Positions 1-11,900 of a DNA stretch of 38,900 bases are shown here, one piece after another (position 1 is the first letter of the stretch; the number at the start of each line of letters is the position of its first letter). The DNA comes from Deltaproteobacteria bacterium (GTDB taxonomy: Bacteria > Myxococcota_A > UBA9042 > PHBI01). The stretch lies in the NCBI GenBank assembly GCA_011526585.1, contig WYBB01000105.1, positions 1 to 38,900 of the forward strand. The letters are read 5' to 3'. A program made the translations under genes and the position numbers. Under the pieces are notes generated by a model, which saw only the letters and a program-made list of their open reading frames with translations, did no database searches and had not been told where the DNA came from.

Positions 1-2
1 CC

Positions 3-3000
3 GCCGACACCTTCGAGGTCACCCTGCACGACGGCAAGCTCGCGCTCGACGGCGCGACGCTCGCGCTCTCCGGCACCGCCCAGGTCGTCGCCGGCAAGCT
101 CACCTGCGCCGCGCTCAGCTCCACCGCGGGCGCCACCGTCGGCGTCGGCGGCGTCAGCTTCGCCGCCGGGGCGCGCTACACCGCCGCCGGCGCGACCTGC
201 CCGTGGTCGCCCGATCCTGCCGTCCCGGCCGCCACCAGCCGCTTCGAGCTCACCCTCGACGACGGCCGGCTCACCGTCGGCACGACCACCCTGACGCTCT
301 CCGGCGCAGCCTCGATCGTCGGCGGCAAGCTCACCTGCGCCGAGCTCGACGCGGGCGGCGCGAGCGCGCTCGACCTCGGCGGCGTCTCCTTCCGCGCCGG
401 CGCACGCTACGCCGCCGCCAACGAGGCCTGCGTATTCTCGGACGGCTCCGTCGAGCCTGCTTCTCCGACCGCCACCCTCTCCCTCTCCCTCTCGGAAGGC
501 CGCGTCAGCGTCGGCAACAACGTATTCTCACTATCCGGCAGCGGCCGCATCGCCGGCGGCCAGGTCGACTGCGCCGAGGTCGCCTCGACCGGTGATATCG
601 CCATCGCCGGCGTCTCCTTCGACGCGGGCGCCCGCTACAGCCGCGCCGGCGCCACCTGCCCGTGGCGCGACGGCACCGAGACCCAGGCCACCGCCACGAC
701 CTTCATCATGACGCTGCGCGAGGGCCGCCTCCAGGTCGGCGCCTCCAACCTGAGCCTTTCGGGCGAGGCGACGCTCGTCGCCTCCAAGCTCGCCTGCGTC
801 GAGCTCGCGGCCGCCGGCAACGCCAAGGTCGCCCTCGACGGCGTCGCCTTCGATCTCGGCGCGCGCTTCGCCGCCGCCGGCGCGACCTGCGCCTGGACCG
901 GCGGCCCCACCCCCGCCGACCGCTTCGAGCTCACCCTCGCCAACGGCCAGCTCACGCTCGGCCCGAGCACCATCTCCCTCTCGGGCGCCGCCACCATCTC
1001 CGGCCGCAAGCTCACCTGCGCCGAGCTCAACGCCACCGGCGGCGCCACCATCGACCTCGCCGGCGCCACCTTCGACGCCGGCGCGCGCTATTCCGCCGGC
1101 GGCGCGACCTGCACCTGGTCCGACGGCACCACCAGCGCGCCCGCGCTCGACACCCTCGCCGTGCGCCTCGCCGGTGAGCTCTCCGTCGCCGGCCAGACCA
1201 TGGCCGTCTCCGGCACCGGCCTCCTCGAAGGCGGCACCGTCACCTGCGCCGAGCTCGCCGCCAACGCCGGCTTCAGCTCGCTCGCCCTCGGCGGCGTCAC
1301 CTTCTCCACCGGCGCCCGCTACAGCGCCGCCGCCAAGCGCTGCACCTGGTCGGACGGCACGGCCACCACCGCCCCGCCCACCACCTACGCCCTCCAGCTC
1401 GCGCTCCGCGACGGCGCCGTCACCGTCGCCGACAACACGCTCACCCTCTCCGGCCTCGCCGAGCTCGAGGGTGGCACCGTCACCCGCGCCGAGCTCGCCG
1501 TCGGCGGCGACCTCGCCCTCGCCGGCGTGACCTTCTCCGCCTCGGCCGCCTACGACGCCGCCGCGCACACCCTCGTGCTCACGCTCCACGACGGCGCGCT
1601 CGCCGCCGGTCCGGTGAGCATCAACCTCGCCGGCTCGGGCGTCATCGACACCGCCACCCGCTCGCTCACCTGCCTCGAGCTCGCCGCCGCCGGCAACGCC
1701 TCGGCCGACTTCGCCGGCGTCACCTTCGACGTCGGCGCCCGCTACGCCGCCGCCGGCGCCACCTGCCCCTGGCTCACCGCGCCCGCCCCCGCCGCCACCT
1801 TCGAGGCCACCCTCGAAAACGGCACGCTGTCCCTCGGCGACGGCGCCACCGTCACCGTCTCCGGCACCGGAACCATCGTCGCCGGCCGCGTCACCTGCGC
1901 GACCTTCCGCTCGACCGGAGACGCCTCGGGTGCCGGCCTCGGCGTCGACTTCGACGGCACCGCTCGCTACGCCGCCGCCAACGAGGGTTGCGGCTGGCGC
2001 ACCCCGACCCCCGAGGCCGTGCTCGCCCTCGATCTCAGCACCACGATCACCATCGGCGACAACGTGCTCACCCTCGTCGGCGCCGGCACCGTCGGCGGCT
2101 CCGGCGTCAGCTGCGCCGAGCTCGAGGTCACCGGCGACGTCGCCATCGCCGGCGTCACCTTCGTCGCCGGCGCGCGCATGGTCGCCGCCGACACCGCCTG
2201 CCAGTGGGCCGACGGCACCGCCTCCGCGCCCGGCCCCCAGCGCCTCGAGGTCGTGCTGCGCGACGGTCGCCTCGCCCTCGGCGACGGCGCCTTGACGCTC
2301 ACCGGGATCGCCCAGGCCGAGAAGCTCCCGAGCGGCTACGTCGTGCCCTGCATCGGCTTCGACGCGCGCGCGACCGGCACCTGGCCGATCGGCGGCATCA
2401 CCTTTTCCGCCTCCGCGCACTTCACCGCCGCCGGCCGCCAGTGCGCCTGGGACCCCGAGCCCGCCGCCGCCGACACGCTCCGCCTCTCGCTCGAGGACGG
2501 CGCGCTCGCCATCGGCAACGTCACCGCCCACCTCGCCGGTCAAGCGCTCGTCACCGGCGGCGCCGTGCGCTGCCTCGAGCTCGCCGCCGGCGCCGACGTC
2601 AGCGGCTTCGGCGAGATCAGCTTCGACGTCGGCGCGCGCTTCGCCGCCGCCAACTCCACCTGCACCTGGGCCGACGGTGAGACCCGCTCCTATGCGACCC
2701 AGACCTTCACCGCCCACCTCGACGACGGCCGCGTCGCCATCGGCGGCCAGACCATCACGCTCTCCGGCCAGGCCTCGGTCGAAGGCGGCGTGCTCACCTG
2801 CGCCGAGCTCCAGGCCGGCGCCGACGTCTCGGTCACCCTCGCCGACGCCACCTTCGACGTCGCGGCCCGCTACGCCGCCGCCGGCGCAGACTGCCCCTGG
2901 CGCACCGCCCCGCCGCCCGCCAACACCTTCACCCTCGCGCTCGAGGGCGCGCTCTCCGTCGACGGCAACACCCTCGCGCTGACCGGCGACGCCACCCTCG

Positions 3001-5960
3001 TCGGCGGCGCCGTGCAGTGCGCGACCTTCACCTCCGACGGCGACCTGCCGATCGGCGGCCTCACCTTCGCCGCCGGCGCCCGCTACGCCGCCGCCACCGC
3101 CGACTGCGGCTGGAACACCGACGTGCCCGGTCAGCGCCTGCAGGTCTCGCTCTCCGACGGCCGCCTCGCGCTGGGCGGCGTCACCGCCACCCTCAACGGC
3201 CACGCCGATCTCGTCGCCGGCCGCCTCGACTGCGCCGCGCTCGCGGTCACCGGCGACGTCTCCGCCGCGTTCGGCGGCGTCTCCATGGCCGGCCAGGCCC
3301 GCTACGCCGCGGCCGGCCGCACCTGCACCTGGCCCGACGCCACCTCGACCACCGGCCAGTCCTTCACGCTCGCGCTCTCCGGCTCGGCCGAGATCGGCGG
3401 CACCGCGATCCACCTCGCCGGCACCGGCGCGATCACCAACGGCGCCGTCAAGTGCCTGACCTTCGACGCCGGCGGCCAGAGCGCCGAGCTCGACGGCCTC
3501 GCCGTCGACGTCGCCGCCACCTGGGCCGCCGCCAACACCGCCTGCGGCGACCTCGCCGCCGCCCCGACCTCCGCCTTCAAGGTCCAGGTCAGCGGCGACT
3601 TCTCGGTCGGTGCGAACCATGTTCGCGTTTCCGGCCTCGCCGCCCTCGAAGGCGCCCGCCTCACCTGCGTCGACCTCGTCGCCCAGGGCAACGCCACCAT
3701 CCCGCTCGGGAATCTCGACGTGACCCTCGGCGCGCGCTTCGCCCGCGCCGGCGCGACCTGCACCTGGCCCGACCAGACCACCTCCGCCCCGCTGACCGAC
3801 ACGCTCTACGCCTCGCTCGCCGGCACTCTCCAGGTCGGCGCGAGCCGGCTTGCGCTCTCGGGCACCGGCCTCATCGAGGCCGGCCGTATCACCTGCGCCG
3901 AGCTCAGCGCCGACGCCAACACCGCCCTCGCCCTCGCCAACGTCGCCTTCGACGCCTCGGCCCGCTTCGCCGCCGCGAACCGCGCCTGCACCTGGGCCGA
4001 CGGCAGCACCTCGCCCGCGTCCGCCGCCGACACGCTGCGCCTCGCGCTCGCCAACGGCCGCGTGCAGGTCGGCGCCAACACCGTCACCCTCGAAGGCGAC
4101 GCCGAGCTCGACCGCGCCACCGGCATCACCTGCGCCTCCTTCACCGTCGGCGGCGACATCGCCATCGCCGGCGTCACCTTCGCGGGCGACGCCCACTTCG
4201 CCGCCGCCGGCCGCTCGTGCGGCGCCTGGGACACCACCGACGCCGAGGTCCTCCAGCTCGCCGTGCGCGACGGCACCCTCGTCATCGGCGCCAACAGCGT
4301 CACCGCCTCCGGCTCGCTCACCGTCGTGAACCGCCGCGTCACCTCCGGCCTCCTCGTCGTCGACGGCGCGCTCTCGCTCGCCGGTCTCTCGATCACCTCG
4401 ATCCCCGGCCGCCCCGCCGCGACCCTGACCTACAGCGCCGCCTACGCCGCCTCCGGCCAGCTCGCCACCCAGTCGCTCCAGCTCACGCTCGACGGCCAGG
4501 CCGCCATCGCCGGCCTCGGCACCTTCACCGCCAGCGGCGCCAGCACGATCACCGACGGCCGCCTCGACGCGCTCACCCTTCAGCTCGGCGGCAACCTCTC
4601 GCTCGCCAGTGTGCAGATCGCGTTTTCGTCGCTCGCGCTCGTCTACCAGCGCCAGGACCCGGCCTTTGCCAACACCCCGACCCTCGAGCTCACCCTCGGC
4701 CCGAGCGACGTCTCCATCGCCGGCCTCGGCTCCCTCCTCGTCAGCGGCCGCACCTTCCTCGTCAACGGCGCCTTGTCCGAGCTCAGCCTCGCCGTCTCGA
4801 CCGACCTCTCGCTCGCCGGCCTCCGCCTCTCGGGCGGCGCGTCGCTCGTCTACACCGCCGCCACCGGCGCGCTCGCCCTCACCCTCAGCGACGCCCGCGC
4901 CACCGTCACCGGCCTCGGCACCCTCACGCTCTCCGGCTCCTCCACCCTGATCGGCGGCTCGCTCGAGTCCCTCACCCTCACCGCCGCCGGCGACCTCCGC
5001 GTCGTCAATACCCAGATCCACGGCGCCGCCAGCCTCACCTATCTGCGCGTCGATCCCGCGACCGGCACCTCCTCGCTCTCGATCGCGCTCACCAACGCCT
5101 CGGCGACGATCACCCCGCTCGGCACCGTCACCCTCGCCGGCGCCATCGCGCTGCAAGGCTCATCTCTGGCGAGCTTCTCGCTCGCCATCACCTCCGACGT
5201 GACCCTCTCCGGCGTGCGCCTCACGGGAGGCCTCGCGCTGAGCTACGACGCCGCCGTGCGCATGCTCACCTTCTCGGTCACCGACGCCGGCGCCACCGTG
5301 CCCGGCCTCGGCAGCTTCGGCCTGAGCGGCAGCACCGTGCTGATCAACGGCGCGCTCGACAGCATGTCGCTCGCGATCCACGCCGACCTCGAGCTCGCCG
5401 GCCTGCGCCTGAGCGGCGACTTCGCCCTCCTCTATGACGGCCCCACGCGCACCCTCACCCTCGACGTGCCCCAGGCCACCGCCTCGATCACCGGCCTCGA
5501 CGCCGCCATCACCGTCTCCGGCTCGGCGCGGCTCACCGCCGGACGCCTCGAGTCGCTATCGCTCGCCGTCGCCGGCGGCGCCTCGCTGCAAGGCATCGCG
5601 CTCTCCGGCACCGTCACCCTCGACTACCGCGCCACCTACAACGCGGCCGGCACGCTCATGTCCCGCGTGCTCTCGCTCGCGCTGAGCGAAGCCGAGATCG
5701 CCTTCCCCGGCGCGACCGTCACCTTCGCCGGCAGCCTCGACATCGAAAACGGCGCGGTCGCCTGCGCCAGCCTCGGCCCCGCCAGCCTCACGCTCTCGAA
5801 CGTCACCTTCGAGGCCCGCGCCGCCTACATCGCCGCCGGCAAGACCTGCGGCGCGCTCCAGACCCCGGCCGTCGCCGCGACCTTCACCGCCTCCATGCAC
5901 GCCACCCTCGCGATCGCCGGCTCCGAGGTCGACCTCGCCGGCTCCGCCACCATCATCGGC
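3..5960 (+). repeat. About 28 tandem protein modules of 60-75 aa (roughly 190-230 bp each)
   Basis: Each module follows the pattern L-x-L-x-L-x-D-G-x-L near its start, then TLxLSG, then GGxxTCAEL, then GVTF, then GARYAAAGATCxW. Most modules carry exactly two Cys, one in TCAEL and one in ATCxW, about 25-30 residues apart. Modules from about 4251 to 5670 (seven in a row) are a Cys-free subtype with GLGTLTLSG and LAGLRLSG cores. One isolated module (about 1381-1569) lost both Cys together. The alternating hydrophobic pattern suggests all-beta modules. I do not recognise a named family. Boundaries were judged by eye, so the count may be off by one or two. Confidence 0.85.
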
Positions 5961-8900
5961 GGCCGCGTGCACGCCGTCGCCCTCTCCGCGACGGTCGACT
6001 TCACCGCCGTCCCCGGCCTCGAGCACGCCTCCGTCAGCGGCGAGTACTCCGGCGGCACCCTCTGCCTGGCCGGCGACGTGCAAGGCACGCTCCTGCTGCC
6101 GGTCGCCGCCGAGCTCCGCCGCATCACCACCCGATTCTGCGCCACCGGCATGAGCGTCTCCGCGGCCTCCCTCGAGCTCCACCTCCGCGCCCCCAACCTC
6201 GTCGGCGAGCCGCTCGATCTCCTCGCCGTCGCCTCGTACGACGGCACCGCCAGCGTCGTCTCCGCCTCGCTCTGCCTCGCCTCCGAAGATCTCGCCGAGC
6301 TCCCCTGCTGCGCCGGCTCCTCCTCGAGCTGCGCGCCCGCCGCCTGGCAGCCCTTCAACGGCGGCGTGCTCCCCGGCCTGCCCGGTCAATGGGGCGAGCT
6401 CGTCGTCACCGCGCTCTCCGGCACGGCCTCGATCGCAGACGGCAGCCTCTCGATCGAGGTCCTCGGCGCCATCGACGGCACGTCCCTGCCCCAGCTCGTG
6501 CCCGGCCTCGCCCTGCAGGACCTCTCGGTGTGGTTGTCCGCCTCGGTCGGCGCATCCAACCAGGCCTCGGCCGGCGTGCGCGGCCGCTTCTCGGTCCCGC
6601 TCGGCGAAAAGCCCGTCGACGTCCTGCTCAGCGGCGGCTTCCAGCTCGGCGGCGGCGCCGGCCTCGCGCTCACGCTCCGCGGCGCCATCGGCGACCCGCA
6701 ATCCGGCGTGTCCGCCGACGTCGAGCCCCTGCGTCAGTTCATCGGCCAGAATACCTTCGAGATCAGCTACCTCGAGGTCGAGCTCGCCGCCTCCACCGTC
6801 AACGGGCTCTCCTTCTCTCTGGCGGGCGGCGCCAACATCACCGTGCCCGCGCCGGTCTCGGCGGGTCCGATCAGCGTGCAGGTCAGCGGGCTTGGCGCCA
6901 TCGGCAAGCGCAGCGGCTTCTACCTCACCGGCGCGCTCTGCGGGATCTCGCTGCCCGCTCACATCCTGCCGCCCGGCTTCGACGCCATCACGCTCGGCGG
7001 CCCGTCCCCGTGCGAGACTCCGACGCTCGCCGTCGCGCTCGCCAGCCGCGCCTTCCCGGAGGTCGAGCTCGTCCCCGGCACCCCCATCAAACGCGGCCTC
7101 ACGCTCGCGACCGAGTTGGCGGTCCCCAAGGGCGTGCTCGAGCCCCTCGGCCTCGGCCAGCCCGCCACGACTCCCCCCGGGCAGCCCTCGCCCCCGCGGG
7201 TCCCGGCCCTGCCCTCGATCGTCGCCGAGCTCGGCGTCGACACCGCGGGCATCCGCCTCAAGGGCGCGCTCAACATCCCCTGGCAGGTGATCCGCCCCGA
7301 CTGGAACCTGCCGGCGATCCGCCTGCTGCAGCTCAACCAGGTCGCCTTCAACGTCGACATCAGCTTCGCGGGCCCGCCGACGCTCTACTTCACCGGCAAC
7401 GTGCGCTTCGAGCCCGCGCACTGCCTGCCCGACTACCAGAGCTTCATCGAGGCCGGCCTCGCCTCGAGCGACAGCCCGTTCGTCGCCTTCGACCCCGCGA
7501 AGATCACCTGCCTCGACCTGCCCGCGCCGTTTTCCGACCTGCCCCAGCAGACGCCGCTCACCGGCTCGGCGACCTTCCGCTACAAGCCCCCCAAGACCTT
7601 CGGCGGCGAGATCTACCTGCACGGCATGTGGTACGAGCCCTTCTGGATCCCCAACCTCGCCATCGCCAGCCCCGGCCTCTCGATCTCCATCACGCTGGTC
7701 GACGGCCCCTACGGGATCCAGATCCCGGTGCCGACCTCGCTCGGCCTCAACGGCGACGTCTTCTGGAAGCGCCCCTACTACGACGACGTCTCGGCCGAGC
7801 CCGTCTACCCGATCGGCTGCACCACCGACGCCGACTGCACCGGCTACGGCAATTGCTCGGGCGGCGCCTGTCCGGCCGCCTGCATCGACGGCCCCGACGG
7901 CGACACCCTGCCCGACACCTGCCGCTACACCTGGCCCTACACCTGCGCCGACCCCGATCCCGCCGCGCCCGACGCCGCCTGCATCGACACCCAGAACCAG
8001 CCGGCCGACGTGCCCGCGAGCCTCGCCTCCTCGGGCGTCACCTTCTTCTACGACGTCTTCCCGAAGGGCTCGTCCAAGCTCCCGATCCCGATCCCGGCGT
8101 TCGCCTTTCGCCGCGAGCTCAACAACCTCAACACCCTCGACCTCATCCCCGCGATCGACGAGCTCAAGGACGGCGCCCGCAACCTCATGCGCTGGGCCGA
8201 GCTCCGCCTGCCCGGCGTCTCGCCCGAGCTCTCCCCGTTTCCGCCGTGCGTCGACCTCGACGGCGACGGCCACCTCGACAAGAGCCTGACCTGCCTCTTC
8301 CCCGCCGCCCCGCTGCCCAACATCCTGCAGGATCTGCCCGTCGCGCTCGCCCTCGACAAGGCCCGCCTCTACTTCTCCACCGGGACGGAGGCCTTCGGCG
8401 TCAACTTCGCGTTCGGCATTCGCGCCGACCTCGACGTCAAGGTCACCGAGATCGGCGCCCCGACCTGCAGCGAGATCGACCCCTGCGAAGACGGCCTCAC
8501 CTGCCACAACGGCACCTGCACGCGCGCGCTCTACCTCTCGGGCGGCCTCGGCGCCCAGGGCCTGCACCTCGAGGGTCGCGCGAGCCCGGTCAGCTTCCTC
8601 GACCTCGTCACGATCAAGGGCGACCCCTTCACCAAGTTCGCCGACACCAGCGCCGGCCACATCGAGGTCCCGACCGATCCCGCGCTCGAGGCCCTGCCCG
8701 GCACCGTCGAGACCTGGCTCCGCCCCGCCGCCGCCCCGTCCTCCACCTGGCAGTCGGTGCTCCGCCACGCCAACGCCGGCGACGGCTACGAGCTCTTCAT
8801 CGGCGAGCCGAGCTTCAAGTGCACCCCGCGCTACGACGACTGCGACTCCGGCGACTGCGCGAAGCGCACCTGCGAGACCCCGAACCTGCCGACCGCGCCC

Positions 8901-11900
8901 TGCGGCGCCGGCGCCGTGCCCGGCACCTGCTCGCTCTGCCCGCCCGATCCCGCCGCCCCGGACGCCCCGTGCGAGACCCCGTGCACGAGCGACGCCGAGT
9001 GCACCTCGGCCGAGCCCACTGCCGTCTGCGTCGGCGCCATCCCGTACAACCCCGACGCCGACACGCTCTCCGCCGCCGAGACCCAGCCCGGCTTCGATCC
9101 CTCCGCGCTCCTCGCCAGCGCCGCCGCCCAGTGCCCGCAGGACGCCGGCCTGCAGGCCTGCGTCGCCGCCTCCCTCAGCGCGAGCCTCGATGCCCTCGTC
9201 GGCACCCCGCTCACCAACACCTGCGCCTCGTGCCTGGCCGGCTACGTCACCTGCGAGCCGCGCGCGACCGTCAAGGTCGACGTCTATCGCGGCGGCGTCG
9301 TGACCCGCACGGTGCGCACCGCCGCACCCATCCTCCAACTCGACGAGTGGTCGCACGTCGCCGTCGGCTTCGATGACCAGACCCTCGGCGTCGACCTCTA
9401 CGTCGACGGCGCCCTCGCCGAGACGACCGACGACAGCGGCCGCCCCGCCTGCGATGCGATCTGCGGCTGCGACGCCAACTGCGCCGCCGATCCGACCGCC
9501 GTCGAGTGCGCGGGCTGTGCCGGCGCGTTCTACCCCGACGTGTCCAACGCCGTCGCCCTCGCCTCCGTCACCACCGCGTGCGCCGCCTGCGAGTCCTCGC
9601 TCGCCAGCTGGGTCACCACCGCGCCCGCCGCCGGCTACTGGCCCGCGCCCGGCCCCGGCGCCGCGCTCACCCTCGGCGGCGGCGTCGACGCGCTCGACGA
9701 CGTCCGGATCTGGAGCCTGCCGCGCACCGCCGACCAGATCACCGAAAACCGCTCCGCGCTGCCGCAGGACGCCACCCCCGAGAAGCTCGGCAGCTGCTCC
9801 AACGCCGGCCCCGGCGACTGCGCCGTCGGCGGCAAGGCCTGCGACGCCGACTTCGACTGCGCGACCGGCCCCTGCGTCGGCGCGATCCCCACGGGCACCT
9901 GCCGCACCGACGGCGACTGCACCGACGGCGCCACCTGCCTCGACTTCGTGCCGGCGACCCAGCGCTGGGCGTTCTCCGACGCGCTCCTCGCCCGCTACGA
10001 GTTCGACTACGACAACTACCAATCCGCGCTCGGCCGCGCCTGGAACACCCGCTACCACGGCGACCCCGCCCACGGCGATCCCGACCACCCCGACGCAATC
10101 GACTGCGTCGAGGATCCGCAGCTTCCGCCGACCGCGACCTGCGGCCTCATCGGCGCCCCGTGCAAGGACTACGAGCTCGACGCCGGCTACAAGCTCCACG
10201 GCCGCTACGTCGACGCCTCCTGGGTCACCGCCATCGACGTGCCGGGCGCCACCGGCGCCGACGACCTCTTCTTCCGGTTCAGGGTCCCGTTCAGCACGGA
10301 GGTCCTCTCGGTCGGCGGCCTCGGGATCCGGGCCGGCGTCGCGCTCACCTTCCCCGACGATCTCCTGCCGCTGCCCGACCTCCTCACCAACGGCGGCGCG
10401 CGCATCGACGTCAACATCGTCGGCACCAAGCAGGCCGAAGGCGAGCTCTACACCAAGGGCTTCGACCTCTTCGGCTTCGGCCTCTGCAACGCCTCCACGA
10501 CCCCGTGCACGACCGACGAACAGTGCACCGATCCGGTCTTCGGCCTCGACGACGTCACCTACTGCAGAGACGACGGCTTCTGCACCGCGGGCCCCTGCCT
10601 CGCGCGCCTCACGGTCTCCGGCTACGGCCCCAATGGCATCGACGACGGCATCGACGACGGCTTCTACGCGCGCACCAACCTCAAGGCCTCCCCGTTCCCC
10701 TCCCTGCAGGCCGGCGCCCGCGTCAGCGTCGAGAGCTTCGCCACCCCGCGCGAGGACCTCGCCTTCGCCAGCTACGACGTCGGCTGCCCGCCCGGGCAGG
10801 CCTGCCAGACCGTCGGCGACTACCGCTTCTCGCTCGCCTCCGGCGTGCAGCTCGACGTGCCGCTGCCGTTTTCCCTCGATCCCTCGGGCGACCCGACCAA
10901 GCTCCTCAAGATCTGCGGCAACGCCGTGCTCTACAAGCCCGGGATCGGCGACCCGACCCCGGACTGGATCGTCGCCGAGTCCGAGCTCTGCCCCGACGAC
11001 GGTCAGATCCCCGGCTTCGGCGCCTTCGTCGACGGCTCGATCGACGTGCTCGATCAGACCTTCAACGGCTCGGCGCTCTTGACCAACTGCGGCTTCAAGA
11101 TCCGGAGCTTCCTCGACGTCGGCAAGGTCGACCTCGGCGGCGGCGTGACGCTGCCCTCGCTCGGCACGATGTCGACCGAGATCACCGGCCGCTTCATGCC
11201 CTTCCGGATCTGCTCCGAGGGCTACCTCGACGTGGACGTCGGCCTGCCCCCGCACTTCCCGCTCAAGCTCATCGAGCTCGAGGCCGAGGTCACCGCCGAC
11301 GTCTGCCTCGGCGACGCGACCAAGTACCCCGACAAGGACTCGGGCAACTTCCTGCGCCTCCTGACCGGCAGCCCCGACGGCACCCCGTCGGACGCGGTCC
11401 TGCGCTTCCTCTCGAGCGAGAGCGGCGCGAGCCTCTTCGAGATGCACGGCTCGGTCGACCTCTGCCTCGGTAACGGCGACAAGGTCGGCGAGGTCGGCGT
11501 CGAGGCCTGCCCCGACGACCACCTCATCCTGTGCGGCGGCCTCTCGTTGCTCAACGGCCTCGTCACGATCGACGAGCGCTGCCTCGAGATCAAGATCCCC
11601 GACTTCGACATCGTCTTCAGCCTGCAGCACTCCGTCTCGCTCGACTTCAGCGGCGTCCTGCCCGCCTCGCAGAGCGAGGTCTTCATCGAGATGTGCCCGA
11701 TGGGCCAGGACGCGGCCTTCGACGACGCCACCTCGCGCGTCACCTGCGTGCCCCACGCCAACCCCGGCTACAAGATGACGGTCCCCTACACCATGCTGCG
11801 CTTCCGCTCCGACATCACCGTCGCCGACGTCGACTTCGGCAACGTCGAGATGCGGCTCGTCACCCAGTGGCAGAACCAGACGCTCACCTTCCAGGGCATC

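Noticed and set aside
708..710. ATG as start of the first giant gene
   Set aside because: The frame is open and shows three more modules of the same type between base 3 and 708, so the ATG is internal.
531..5156. 1541-codon open frame on the minus strand inside the first giant gene
   Set aside because: It is the antisense shadow of GC-biased repeats; it is low-complexity Gly/Ala/Glu/Arg, has no domain, and the plus-strand frame shows conserved modules and LamG motifs.
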